Shown one piece after another: positions 6,418 through 12,931 of a stretch of 12,931 nucleotides of DNA (position 1 is its first letter; each line of letters opens with the position of its first letter). The notes under the pieces were generated by a model. The model was not told the origin of the DNA, did no database searches, and worked only from the letters and a program-made list of their open reading frames with translations. The position numbers and the translations under genes are program-made. Origin of the DNA: an uncultured Flavobacteriales bacterium (GTDB lineage: Bacteria; Bacteroidota; Bacteroidia; Flavobacteriales_D; Parvicellaceae); NCBI GenBank assembly GCA_937924345.1, contig CALDTD010000258.1:1-12931 (forward strand), read 5' to 3'.

Positions 6418-6753
6418 TTAAACGAACCAATATTTGGTAGTGTCTACCTGAAAGGTTTCCTGCTGCTCTTGCCATTTTTCGAAAGCAATTTTAAATAATT
6501 CGCTTATTTCTTCAGTGTTAAGGAATTTACTTTCTGGTTTAATATTATTTAATAAATAACGCTTAAAGTTATCGTTTAGTTTGTCGGTCCAGAATTTCTT
6601 AGAGGCATCTTTTAGTTCTTCCTCTTCTATTTTTTTTAATTCTAAGATTGTCTTTGCTGCTTCTTTTGCAGGATCAGTATAATCGTCTCCGCTTTCAATA
6701 ATAGTAACAAGCTCTAGCGTTGTTTTATTTGAAAATTTATTTAGTAGCGACAT
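6418..6753 (-). CDS. Small charged helical protein of 111 residues, function unknown
   Basis: No assigned function. The N-terminal part (NKTTLELVTIIESGDD, 9-24, then YTDPAKEAAKTILELKK) resembles a short helical segment I have seen in small Bacteroidota proteins, where a D-D/E-Y-x-x-x-A-x-x-A-A core follows an L-x-x-I-I helix. The middle (39-53) is strongly acidic/lysine-rich and probably helical or coiled coil. The C-terminal half contains a second helical region around TEEISELFKIAFEKW and ends with an aromatic KYWFV. There is no signal peptide and no membrane span, so it is likely cytoplasmic. Its ATG lies inside the end of the thioesterase gene (17-base overlap), which implies translational coupling and co-expression. 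Confidence 0.75.
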   Translation of the reverse strand: MSLLNKFSNKTTLELVTIIESGDDYTDPAKEAAKTILELKKIEEEELKDASKKFWTDKLNDNFKRYLLNNIKPESKFLNTEEISELFKIAFEKWQEQQETFQVDTTKYWFV

Positions 6754-7240
6754 TCAATTTAGCTTTATTGGCTTTAATAAAAAAATCGGAACGCAGATTA
6801 AAGTCTTCACTATCAATAGGGTTTAATATAGAGTTAAAGATAGAGATAAACCGTTCGTTGTGATCTTTTGGCCTTCCTGTTTTAATGTCCAAATGAACTA
6901 AGTTTACCCAGTTTAAAGCTTTAAGGTGAGATTTGTTTATGTCCCACATACGCATTTCAATTTTTAAGTGCTTTTTTCCAAAATCGATTACTTGAGACTC
7001 AATAATAATATCTTCATTTACTACTGCAGGTATTAAATAGCTAATTAAGTTAGTCGTTACCACCCAGCCTAAATTTTCTTTGAATGCCATTTCTCCAGTC
7101 TTTATTCCGAAACTAGCTTCAAATTGATCTTCCCTTGCATTTACAAAATAGTCTAAATAACGGGCGTTATTTAAATGCCTAAAAGGATCAGAGTCTTGAA
7201 ATCGTATCTGATAAGTTGATTGTAAAATTTTATTTTCCAT
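6737..7240 (-). CDS. Hotdog-fold acyl-CoA thioesterase (4HBT/FadM/YbgC-like)
   Basis: A 167-residue cytoplasmic protein likely to hydrolyse acyl-CoA thioesters. The N-terminal RFQDSDPFRHLNNARYLDYF (13-32) is the classical hotdog active-site loop and helix, with the catalytic Asp at 18 in the D-x-D-P motif and the HLNNA turn. The later YLIPAVVNEDIIIESQVIDF (68-87) matches the central strands of the fold, and the length suits the family. The substrate (fatty, aromatic or other acyl-CoA) cannot be read. The gene overlaps the NTF2-like gene by 11 bases upstream and the 111-residue gene by 17 bases downstream, so it sits in a tightly coupled operon. No membrane segment or fusion is present. Confidence 0.9.
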   Translation of the reverse strand: MENKILQSTYQIRFQDSDPFRHLNNARYLDYFVNAREDQFEASFGIKTGEMAFKENLGWVVTTNLISYLIPAVVNEDIIIESQVIDFGKKHLKIEMRMWDINKSHLKALNWVNLVHLDIKTGRPKDHNERFISIFNSILNPIDSEDFNLRSDFFIKANKAKLNVATK

Positions 7241-7703
7241 GATGTTTAGAAATGTGTTTGTCTAATAAACTGTTGGCTTGCTTTTGAAATATATTTTGAA
7301 AAAAAGTTGTTTTACCAAAAACTACTCCCACTATTCCTAATGCTTGTTTAGCCCAGCTACTAAAATTAAAATTGTCGGTGTGTTTAATAATTAATCCGTC
7401 TTTAAACTCAAAGTTAGCTTCTATACTATTATGGACTTTTCTGCCTGTTGCAGAAAAGGTATATTTAGCCTCCCAATGCGCCTTTGCAGAAGTTTCATTT
7501 GCTTCTATGTTGGAGAATTCAAGTGTTAAGTCTTTCCCGTTCTGACAGAGCATTTCCCACATGTAACTTACTCTTTCAGCTTTTAATACACCAAATGCAG
7601 GATCTTCAAAGACTATATCATTATGATAACATTTTTTCATCCCGCTATAATCCTTATTTTTAAAAGCAGTATAAAATTGAGTTAAAAGTGTAGTGTTGTC
7701 CAT
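7230..7703 (-). CDS. NTF2/SnoaL-like superfamily protein
   Basis: A 157-residue protein with the nuclear-transport-factor-2-like cone fold. The opening helix LLTQFYTAFKNKDYSGMKKC (6-25) leads into YHNDIVFEDPAFGVLK (26-41), the standard early strand with an acidic D-P turn. Strands such as AHWEAKYTFSATGRKV and IEANFEFKDGLIIKHTDNFN close the fold. An extra C-terminal helical tail follows (about 117-157), containing the GIVGVVFGKTTFF segment. Such proteins include isomerases, cyclases and small-molecule binders, and no catalytic residues can be assigned. It is the first gene of the minus operon, with a likely promoter at 7731-7738 giving a leader of about 20 bases. Pairing with a thioesterase suggests a role on an acyl or ketone metabolite, which is inference only. 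Confidence 0.85.
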   Translation of the reverse strand: MDNTTLLTQFYTAFKNKDYSGMKKCYHNDIVFEDPAFGVLKAERVSYMWEMLCQNGKDLTLEFSNIEANETSAKAHWEAKYTFSATGRKVHNSIEANFEFKDGLIIKHTDNFNFSSWAKQALGIVGVVFGKTTFFQNIFQKQANSLLDKHISKHHGK

Positions 7704-7712
7704 CGTAGTTTC

Positions 7713-7720
7713 TAACTTTG
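7713..7720 (+). promoter_or_regulatory. Promoter -7 box for the M28 peptidase gene
   Basis: TAACTTTG exactly fits TAnnTTTG and lies 51 bases before the ATG at 7772. No good -33 TTTG is seen at the usual spacing; a TTG at 7696-7698 is too close. If used, the promoter overlaps the 5' region of the divergent operon. Confidence 0.4.
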
Positions 7721-7730
7721 AGTATTGTTA

Positions 7731-7738
7731 CGAATATA
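7731..7738 (-). promoter_or_regulatory. Candidate -7 box for the four-gene minus operon
   Basis: On the minus strand the bases read TATATTCG, one mismatch from TAnnTTTG, 27 bases upstream of the NTF2-like ATG. No convincing -33 element is visible. Together with the plus-strand box at 7713-7720 it would make a compact divergent promoter pair in the 68-base spacer. Confidence 0.3.
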
Positions 7739-7771
7739 ACTAAATATTCAGCAGTAATTAATTTATAATCT

Positions 7772-9019
7772 ATGAAGTTATTTATATTGTTTTCAATTTT
7801 ATCTCTAAGTTTTTTTGCGCAAACCCCACAAGAATTCGGCAAGGCAGAAGTTAAAAAGCTAGCTTCTCCATCATTTTTTGGAAGAGGTTATGTCAATAAT
7901 GGTTGTGGCATAGCAGCAAACTATATAGAATCTCAATTTATAAAATATGGTCTAAAGTCTTTTAATGGAAAATACAAACAGGAGTTTAATTTTGATGTGA
8001 ATACTTTTCCTACTAGTGTAGAAATGAAAATTGATGGCGTTGGTTTGGAAACAGGAAAAGAGTTTATTGTATCACCTATTTCTGGCTCATCAAAAGGTTC
8101 TTATAGTCTAATGTGGATTGATAGTACAAACTTTCCAGAGTTTAAAGAGACGTTAAAAACAATGCGATTAAATGGTTCTGCTGCTTTTGTAATTGACAAA
8201 AAAGGAGTAGGAAAAGAAGAGCTAAAAAGTTTAAGAGAGTTTAGCTTTTATCTTTCTTCATTAGGACCAGTAATAAACATTGAAGAAGAAAAGTTTACTT
8301 GGTCTGTTGGTCGCCAAGCTGCAAAAAACGCCATTGTTTCTGTGTTAAGGACAAAAATGAATCGTGAAGTAAAAAAAGTTAGTTTTAATATTGAAAATAA
8401 GCTAGTAACTAACTATAAAGCTGAAAATGTAATCGGCTTTATAGAAGGTAAGTGTAAAAGAAAATCTCTTGTTATTTCAGCCCATTATGATCATTTGGGT
8501 ATGATGGGACAAAAAGTGTATTTTCCTGGTGCAAATGACAATGCCAGTGGAACAGCAATGCTACTGTATTTAGCGAAATACTATTCTACACACAAGCCAA
8601 AATATAATATTGTTTTTATGTCCTTTGCTGGAGAAGAAGCAGGATTGTTAGGGTCTAATTATTATACAGAAAATCCTTTGTTTCACCTTAATAAAATTAA
8701 GTTTTTGACCAATTTAGATTTAGCGGGCACTGGCGACGAGGGTATAACAGTTGTAAATGCTACGTTACATAAAAAGCAATTTAAAAAACTTGGTAAGCTA
8801 AACGTAAAAAAGAATTATTTAGAAAAAGTTAAGCTAAGAGGCCCTGCTGCAAATTCAGATCATTACTTTTTTACACAAAAAGGAGTGCCTTCATTTTTTA
8901 TATATACCAATGGAGGGATAAAGGCTTATCATGATGTTTTTGATAAAGCAGAAACGTTACCGCTTACAGAATTTAATGATTACAGTAAGTTACTAATAGA
9001 TTTTTTTAAGAAACTCTAG
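7772..9019 (+). CDS. Secreted M28-family zinc metallopeptidase
   Basis: A 415-residue exported peptidase, probably an aminopeptidase or similar exopeptidase acting in the periplasm or outside the cell. The signal peptide is 1-16 (cleavage near FFA-Q). The C-terminal catalytic domain (about 217-415) has the complete di-zinc set: SAHYDHLG with His238 and Asp240, GANDNASG with bridging Asp256, FAGEEAGLLGS with catalytic Glu288 and Glu289, NLDLAG with Asp316, and AYHDVFDKAETLP with His387. The N-terminal part (about 20-215) is the less conserved lid or PA-like region often found in Bacteroidota M28 enzymes. It ends at the catalytic domain without a type IX sorting domain, so export past the outer membrane is not indicated. 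It is divergent from the minus operon and followed by an inverted repeat, then pepA. Confidence 0.93.
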   Translation: MKLFILFSILSLSFFAQTPQEFGKAEVKKLASPSFFGRGYVNNGCGIAANYIESQFIKYGLKSFNGKYKQEFNFDVNTFPTSVEMKIDGVGLETGKEFIVSPISGSSKGSYSLMWIDSTNFPEFKETLKTMRLNGSAAFVIDKKGVGKEELKSLREFSFYLSSLGPVINIEEEKFTWSVGRQAAKNAIVSVLRTKMNREVKKVSFNIENKLVTNYKAENVIGFIEGKCKRKSLVISAHYDHLGMMGQKVYFPGANDNASGTAMLLYLAKYYSTHKPKYNIVFMSFAGEEAGLLGSNYYTENPLFHLNKIKFLTNLDLAGTGDEGITVVNATLHKKQFKKLGKLNVKKNYLEKVKLRGPAANSDHYFFTQKGVPSFFIYTNGGIKAYHDVFDKAETLPLTEFNDYSKLLIDFFKKL

Positions 9020-9050
9020 TTGATTCTTTTGATACGTTAGAAAGAATCAG
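9020..9050 (+). other. Inverted repeat directly after the M28 peptidase stop codon
   Basis: TTGATTCTTT (9020-9029) pairs with AAAGAATCAG (9041-9050), a 10-bp stem with one wobble and an 11-base loop. It begins on the base after the TAG stop. No T-run follows, so it is not a canonical terminator. It could be a 3'-end stabiliser or a weak attenuator before pepA. Confidence 0.4.
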
Positions 9051-9106
9051 TGAATTAAATTGAGTAACTTTATAAATCTAAATATACTAAAGAGACATAC
9101 AACATT

Positions 9107-10537
9107 ATGGCAACAATACAATTACAAAAATCTCAAACTGCTCAAGCGATTATTTATATAATTAGTAATCACAACAGTTTGTTAAAAGATAATTTTTCCG
9201 AAAAGGAACTAAGCTATATTATTTCTAAAACAGAAAAAGACTTTGATGTTGCCATTGTCAATCAATACGATAAAGAAATTGTGGTTGTAAAAGCTGCAGC
9301 AGAAGTTACAGATAGTAACGCTGAGAAAGCGAGAAAAGCAGGTGCTACGGTTAACACGTTGTTAAATAAGAGTAAGATAGCAAATGTTGATGTTTTAGAC
9401 TTGACTAAAGATGAAAAATATGCTATACCATTTGCGGAAGGTATGGCCTTGACAAACTATCAATTTTTAAAGTATTTTAAGGATGCGGATAAAAAACAAA
9501 ATTCGTTAGTAGAGATTAATATTGTTTCCAATAGTTTAAATCAGCAAAAAGTAACTGAATTAATCGCTGGGGTAGAAGCTAATGCTTGGGCAAAGGACTT
9601 AGTTAATGAGCCATTGTCTTTCTTAACAGCTACTGAACTAGCAAATCAAATAGAAGAAAAAGTAAGCCCTGTTGGAGTTAAAGTTGAAGTTTTAGATCAA
9701 ATAAAGATCGAAACATTAAAAATGGGAGGATTATTAGCTGTAAACAAAGGGAGTTTAGATCCAGCTACGTTTACCATTATGGAATGGAAACCAGAAAATG
9801 CTAGAAATACGCAACCAGTTGTACTAGTAGGAAAAGGTATTGTATACGATACAGGAGGATTAAGTCTTAAACCAACCAAAAACTCTATGGACTTTATGAA
9901 GTCTGATATGGGGGGCGCAGCAGCTATGGCTGGAGCAATTTACGCGTTAGCAAAAGCAAAAGTTCCTGTTCATGTAGTCGGTTTAATCCCGGCTACAGAT
10001 AACCGTCCAAGTGGAAATGCTTACGCACCTGGAGATGTAGTCAAAATGTACAATGGATTAACAGTTGAGGTACTTAATACTGATGCAGAAGGAAGAATGG
10101 TTTTGGCTGATGCTTTAAGTTATGCTAAAAAATATAATCCAGAGTTGGTTATTGATGCAGCTACTTTAACAGGGGCAGCAGTTGCGGCTTTAGGTCCAGA
10201 AGCTTCTGCAGTAATGGGTACAGCAGATTCAAATGTTGTTGAGGAGCTTCAAAAGGCAGGTTTTGCTGCACACGAGCGGGTAGTGGAGTTTCCATTTTTC
10301 GAAGAATATGGAGAGTACTTAAAGTCTGATATTGCAGATTTAAAAAATGTAGGAGGGCCATATGCAGGTACAATTACAGCAGGTAAATTTTTAGAGAATT
10401 TTACAGATTATCCGTGGTTGCATTTAGATATTGCTCCAACTGCCTGGAGTACAAGCGCGAAAAATTATATTTCGAAAGGAGCTACAGCTAGTGGTGTGCG
10501 TTTAATTTTTGAATTTTTAAAGCATTATAAAAAATAA
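9107..10537 (+). CDS. pepA: Leucyl aminopeptidase, M17 family
   Basis: A 476-residue cytoplasmic di-metal aminopeptidase that removes N-terminal residues from peptides and finishes protein turnover; members usually form hexamers. The catalytic half contains VGKGIVYDTGGLSLKP (241-256), SDMGG (266-270) and the family signature NTDAEGRM (324-331). By spacing to E. coli PepA the metal ligands and catalytic residues are Lys243, Asp248, Lys255, Asp267, Asp326, Glu328 and Arg330, all present. The last signature residue is Met instead of the PROSITE Leu, a conservative change. The N-terminal domain (1-150) is divergent, as is usual, and there is no signal peptide. The ATG is preceded by an A-rich leader, with a weak TAACTTTA box at 9065-9072. 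It is followed after 2 bases by pdxA, implying co-transcription. Confidence 0.95.
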   Translation: MATIQLQKSQTAQAIIYIISNHNSLLKDNFSEKELSYIISKTEKDFDVAIVNQYDKEIVVVKAAAEVTDSNAEKARKAGATVNTLLNKSKIANVDVLDLTKDEKYAIPFAEGMALTNYQFLKYFKDADKKQNSLVEINIVSNSLNQQKVTELIAGVEANAWAKDLVNEPLSFLTATELANQIEEKVSPVGVKVEVLDQIKIETLKMGGLLAVNKGSLDPATFTIMEWKPENARNTQPVVLVGKGIVYDTGGLSLKPTKNSMDFMKSDMGGAAAMAGAIYALAKAKVPVHVVGLIPATDNRPSGNAYAPGDVVKMYNGLTVEVLNTDAEGRMVLADALSYAKKYNPELVIDAATLTGAAVAALGPEASAVMGTADSNVVEELQKAGFAAHERVVEFPFFEEYGEYLKSDIADLKNVGGPYAGTITAGKFLENFTDYPWLHLDIAPTAWSTSAKNYISKGATASGVRLIFEFLKHYKK

Positions 10538-10539
10538 AC

Positions 10540-11610
10540 ATGGAGAGTAGCAATAGAAGTATAAAAGTTGGTATCTCTGTTGGAGATATTAACGGGGTTG
10601 GAATGGAAATTATTATGAAAACCTTAAGTGATAATCGTGTATTAGATAATATTACTGCAGTTGTTTATGGTTCAGGAAGGTTAGCTTCTTACTACAAAAA
10701 GGCTTTAAATTATAATCAATTTAATTTTATAAAAGTTAAAAATGTTGATTTGGTAAAAGTTGGTAAGCCAAACTTAATTTCTGTTTGGGAAGATGAGGTT
10801 AAAATTACAATGGGAGAATCTACAGAAGATGGAGGGGCTTATGCCTTAAAATCTTTAGAAGCAGCTACAGCAGATTTAGCCGCTGGAAAGATTGATGTTT
10901 TAGTTACTGCGCCAATTAATAAACAAAATATACAAAGTGATAAATTTAATTTTCCTGGTCATACAGAGTATCTAACAAAGTATGCTAATGCAGAAGCTTC
11001 GCTTATGCTAATGGTAGATGACACATTGAGAGTAGGTGTAGCAACTAACCATATTCCACTTAAAGATGTCGCAGAGGTCTTAACAAAGGAAGTGATTATA
11101 GAGAAGGCAAAGTTAATGGCCTCTACACTGGAAAGAGATTTTGGAATAAAAGCTCCTCGTATTGCTGTCTTAGGTTTAAATCCTCATGCAGGAGATAATG
11201 GTTTGCTCGGTGAAGAAGAAGAAGATATAATAATTCCCGCATTAGAAAAATTAAATAATGATGGAATATTAGCTTACGGTCCTTACGCAGCAGATGGTTT
11301 GTTTGGTTCAGGGAACTATCATAAATTTGACGGTATTCTAGCCATGTATCACGATCAAGGATTGGTTCCATTTAAAGCACTTTCTGGGGGTAACGGTGTT
11401 AATTTTACAGCGGGCTTACCAATTGTAAGAACTTCTCCAGATCATGGGACAGCATTTGACATAGTTGGAAAAGATATTGCATCAGAAGTATCGTTTAGAA
11501 AAGCAATGTTTACTGCTGTAGATGTTTTTAAGAATCGTATTCTTTATAAAGAAATAACTGCAAACCCATTAGAAGTAAAAGAAAAAAGAACGCAACGAAG
11601 GGAGCGTTAA
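10540..11610 (+). CDS. pdxA: 4-hydroxythreonine-4-phosphate dehydrogenase
   Basis: A 356-residue cytoplasmic NAD-dependent enzyme of the DXP-dependent pyridoxal 5'-phosphate pathway. It oxidises 4-phosphohydroxy-L-threonine, and the product goes on to 3-amino-1-hydroxyacetone phosphate for PdxJ. Seen are VGISVGDINGVGMEI (10-24), LVTAPINK (121-128), FPGHTEYLT (138-146) and the three metal-binding histidines by spacing to E. coli PdxA: His171 (TNHIPLKDV), His215 (GLNPHAGDNG) and His271 (MYHDQGLVPFKAL). The ending region TSPDHGTAFDI (298-308) is also typical. Length is somewhat above the 329-residue E. coli enzyme, mostly at the basic C-terminal tail (KEKRTQRRER). The ATG comes 2 bases after the pepA stop, so translation is probably coupled. 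No pdxJ is in view. Confidence 0.95.
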   Translation: MESSNRSIKVGISVGDINGVGMEIIMKTLSDNRVLDNITAVVYGSGRLASYYKKALNYNQFNFIKVKNVDLVKVGKPNLISVWEDEVKITMGESTEDGGAYALKSLEAATADLAAGKIDVLVTAPINKQNIQSDKFNFPGHTEYLTKYANAEASLMLMVDDTLRVGVATNHIPLKDVAEVLTKEVIIEKAKLMASTLERDFGIKAPRIAVLGLNPHAGDNGLLGEEEEDIIIPALEKLNNDGILAYGPYAADGLFGSGNYHKFDGILAMYHDQGLVPFKALSGGNGVNFTAGLPIVRTSPDHGTAFDIVGKDIASEVSFRKAMFTAVDVFKNRILYKEITANPLEVKEKRTQRRER

Positions 11611-11718
11611 TTTAATAGAGCCTTGGCTGCGATTAAAGTATATCAAAGTTCAAAGAGACAAGGTTATTTGTAATGGTTGAATTAATAGCGTAGTAAAAAA
11701 AATATACTGTTTTTTTGA

Positions 11719-11774
11719 TTGCTTAAAATAATTTAATATTTTAATCAGTGTTAAGGCCTTTTTTAATTAAGCAA
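11719..11774. repeat. Nested and competing inverted repeats in the pdxA-protease spacer
   Basis: Within the 203-base spacer (11611-11813), TTGCTTAA (11719-11726) pairs with TTAAGCAA (11767-11774). Inside it, TTAAAATA (11723-11730) pairs with TATTTTAA (11737-11744), and a palindrome AAGGCCTT occupies 11753-11760. The outer and inner pairings share bases, so they are mutually exclusive. They could be a regulatory structure before the protease gene, part of a weak pdxA terminator, or chance in AT-rich DNA. The rest of the spacer shows no open frame, RNA gene or consensus promoter. Confidence 0.4.
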
Positions 11775-11813
11775 CCATCGATCTATTTAGACGTTAATTC
11801 ATTAAAGTTAAAT

Positions 11814-12931
11814 ATGAATAAATATTTTTTTATATTCCTAGTATCAATTTTTTTTTCGTTTGAATTGTTTTCTCAGGTGTTATGTAGCCACAAAACACAC
11901 CCTATTTCAAAACGAGATATGAAATTGATAATCGCCCATTCTAGATCAAATAAATCTATTACTGGTGTAGTGACTATTCCTGTGGTTATTCATATAGTTC
12001 ATAGAGGTGAGCCAATAGGTGTAGGTGTTAATATATCAGAAGCACAGGCATCTTCAATAATAGGTGGATTGAATAGAGATTTTAGGGCGTCACCCGTTGA
12101 TGGAGGTATAGCACAAAGAGGTCCTAGTGCTTTAAATGCCGATTGTCAAATACAGTTTTGTTTAGCTAAAACTGATCCAAATGGAAATCCTACTAGTGGA
12201 ATTACTAGAGTAAACGGAAGTAGTGTCTCAAACTATTCAAATCAAGGGGTTCAAGGTCCTCCTCCCTTTAATGTTGGAGCTACACCAGCTTCAATAACTA
12301 ATTTACGAACATGGGACGTAAATCAGTATTTAAATATTTGGGTTGTTTCTGAAATCGGTAATGGAGGGCAAGATAATCCAGGTTCTTTTAGTGGGGGTGT
12401 TTTAGGTTTTGCTCCTGCTACTCCATCTAGCGGAGCTTTCACTCCAGCCCAAATTGAAACAGCTACAGGTGGCTATGCTGGGCTTTTTGTATGCGCAATT
12501 GGATGTTTTAATGACCCTTCCAATGCTAATCCTGGTTGGTTTAAGTTATCCTCTGGTTTTGATCAAGCGGGAAGAATAGCAACACATGAAATAGGTCATT
12601 ATTTTGGTCTTCCTCATACATTTGATGATTTTAATCCAACAACATGTAGTAATGGAGATGGTATAGGTGATACCCCTCCAGCTATTAATGGGCTTGTAAC
12701 TGGTGATAATAATATTTGCCTAGGGGCATTACAGTGTTCAGGGCAGCACAAGAATAATTATATGGATTATGGAAATAACTCTTGTATAGGAGCTTATACC
12801 CCAGGTCAAAAGACAGTGATGAGAAATGTTTTAGGAGGAGGTTTTATAAGTTTAACACAAGGAGATAAGTGTGATGCTGCGTTTGATTTAAGTATAGATA
12901 ATGCTACTATTTCTCAAAACAATTGTGATTT
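11814..12931 (+). CDS. Secreted M43 (pappalysin/cytophagalysin-type) zinc metalloprotease, truncated at window end
   Basis: The frame opens at ATG 11814 and stays open to the window end: 372 codons are seen and no stop. A signal peptide (1-20, cleavage near LFS-Q) precedes the M43 pattern VTIPVVIHIVHRG (53-65), then LNRDFRASP (86-94) and IQFCLAKTDPNG (113-124). The metzincin zinc site HEIGHYFGLPH supplies His258, catalytic Glu259, His262 and His268, and the Met-turn is NNYMDYG with Met317. Cysteines around 278-324 probably form disulfides. From residue 354 a new beta-rich segment begins (AAFDLSIDNATIS), suggesting a further C-terminal module, perhaps ending in a sorting domain, beyond the window. 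Such proteases act outside the cell on proteins. A 203-base spacer separates it from pdxA, so it is probably transcribed on its own, though no TAnnTTTG box was found. Confidence 0.92.
   Translation, partial: MNKYFFIFLVSIFFSFELFSQVLCSHKTHPISKRDMKLIIAHSRSNKSITGVVTIPVVIHIVHRGEPIGVGVNISEAQASSIIGGLNRDFRASPVDGGIAQRGPSALNADCQIQFCLAKTDPNGNPTSGITRVNGSSVSNYSNQGVQGPPPFNVGATPASITNLRTWDVNQYLNIWVVSEIGNGGQDNPGSFSGGVLGFAPATPSSGAFTPAQIETATGGYAGLFVCAIGCFNDPSNANPGWFKLSSGFDQAGRIATHEIGHYFGLPHTFDDFNPTTCSNGDGIGDTPPAINGLVTGDNNICLGALQCSGQHKNNYMDYGNNSCIGAYTPGQKTVMRNVLGGGFISLTQGDKCDAAFDLSIDNATISQNNCD

Noticed and set aside
7660..7842. Minus-strand 60-codon frame across the divergent promoter
   Set aside because: It overlaps both the NTF2-like gene and the M28 signal peptide in a different frame and has no motif support.
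10161..10373. Antisense 70-codon frame in pepA
   Set aside because: Its leucine- and proline-rich translation mirrors the Ala/Lys/Glu codons of pepA, and pepA has all its catalytic residues.
11123..11371. Antisense 82-codon frame in pdxA
   Set aside because: It is a shadow of the His215-His271 region of pdxA with no independent support.
1..12931. CRISPR arrays, tRNA/rRNA genes, insertion sequences, defence or phage genes
   Set aside because: No regularly spaced direct repeats, tRNA-like cloverleaf, terminal inverted repeats around a transposase, or hallmark defence or phage motifs were seen on either strand.

Overview
The window is AT-rich (coding A/T bias at third positions, A/T-heavy spacers) and reads as chromosomal DNA of a member of the Bacteroidota, most likely a marine or aquatic flavobacterium-like organism. 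The evidence is a gliding-motility-associated C-terminal (CHU_C, type B sorting) domain, a TonB-dependent receptor paired with a propeller lipoprotein, DUF2141, an M43 cytophagalysin-type protease, A-rich translation starts instead of Shine-Dalgarno sites, and several promoter-like TAnnTTTG boxes. No rRNA, tRNA, CRISPR array, transposase, integrase or phage gene is visible. The longest gene-free stretch is about 200 bases (11611-11813).

Layout, left to right. The left edge holds the first 61 codons of a MoxR-type AAA+ ATPase on the minus strand. Divergent from it are a 116-residue secreted protein that is almost only a CHU_C sorting domain (GTG start), then a family I inorganic pyrophosphatase with its own promoter and a strong terminator. 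A 60-residue unrecognised protein follows as an isolated unit between a good promoter match and a perfect hairpin terminator. Next comes a BtuB-like TonB-dependent receptor overlapping by 4 bases a BtuG/YncE-like propeller lipoprotein; this looks like a vitamin B12 (or similar small-ligand) uptake pair, but with almost no leader and therefore no room for a cobalamin riboswitch. An extended-SDR oxidoreductase follows, and a bidirectional terminator at 5939-5976 separates it from a convergent minus-strand operon.

The minus-strand operon (7703 down to 5980) reads NTF2/SnoaL-like protein, hotdog acyl-CoA thioesterase, a small helical protein, then a secreted DUF2141 protein. Two overlaps and one 12-base gap suggest translational coupling. 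Divergent from it are a secreted M28 metallopeptidase, then pepA (M17 leucyl aminopeptidase) and pdxA (pyridoxal phosphate synthesis) only 2 bases apart. The right edge holds a secreted M43 metalloprotease cut by the window end after 372 codons.

Most genes are ordinary housekeeping or envelope genes. I do not see a convincing new defence or mobile system. The best candidates for a second look are the passenger-less CHU_C mini-protein, the riboswitch-less receptor/propeller pair with a possibly leaderless mRNA, and the isolated 60-residue gene. All functional calls rest on motif recognition by eye; no database search was possible.
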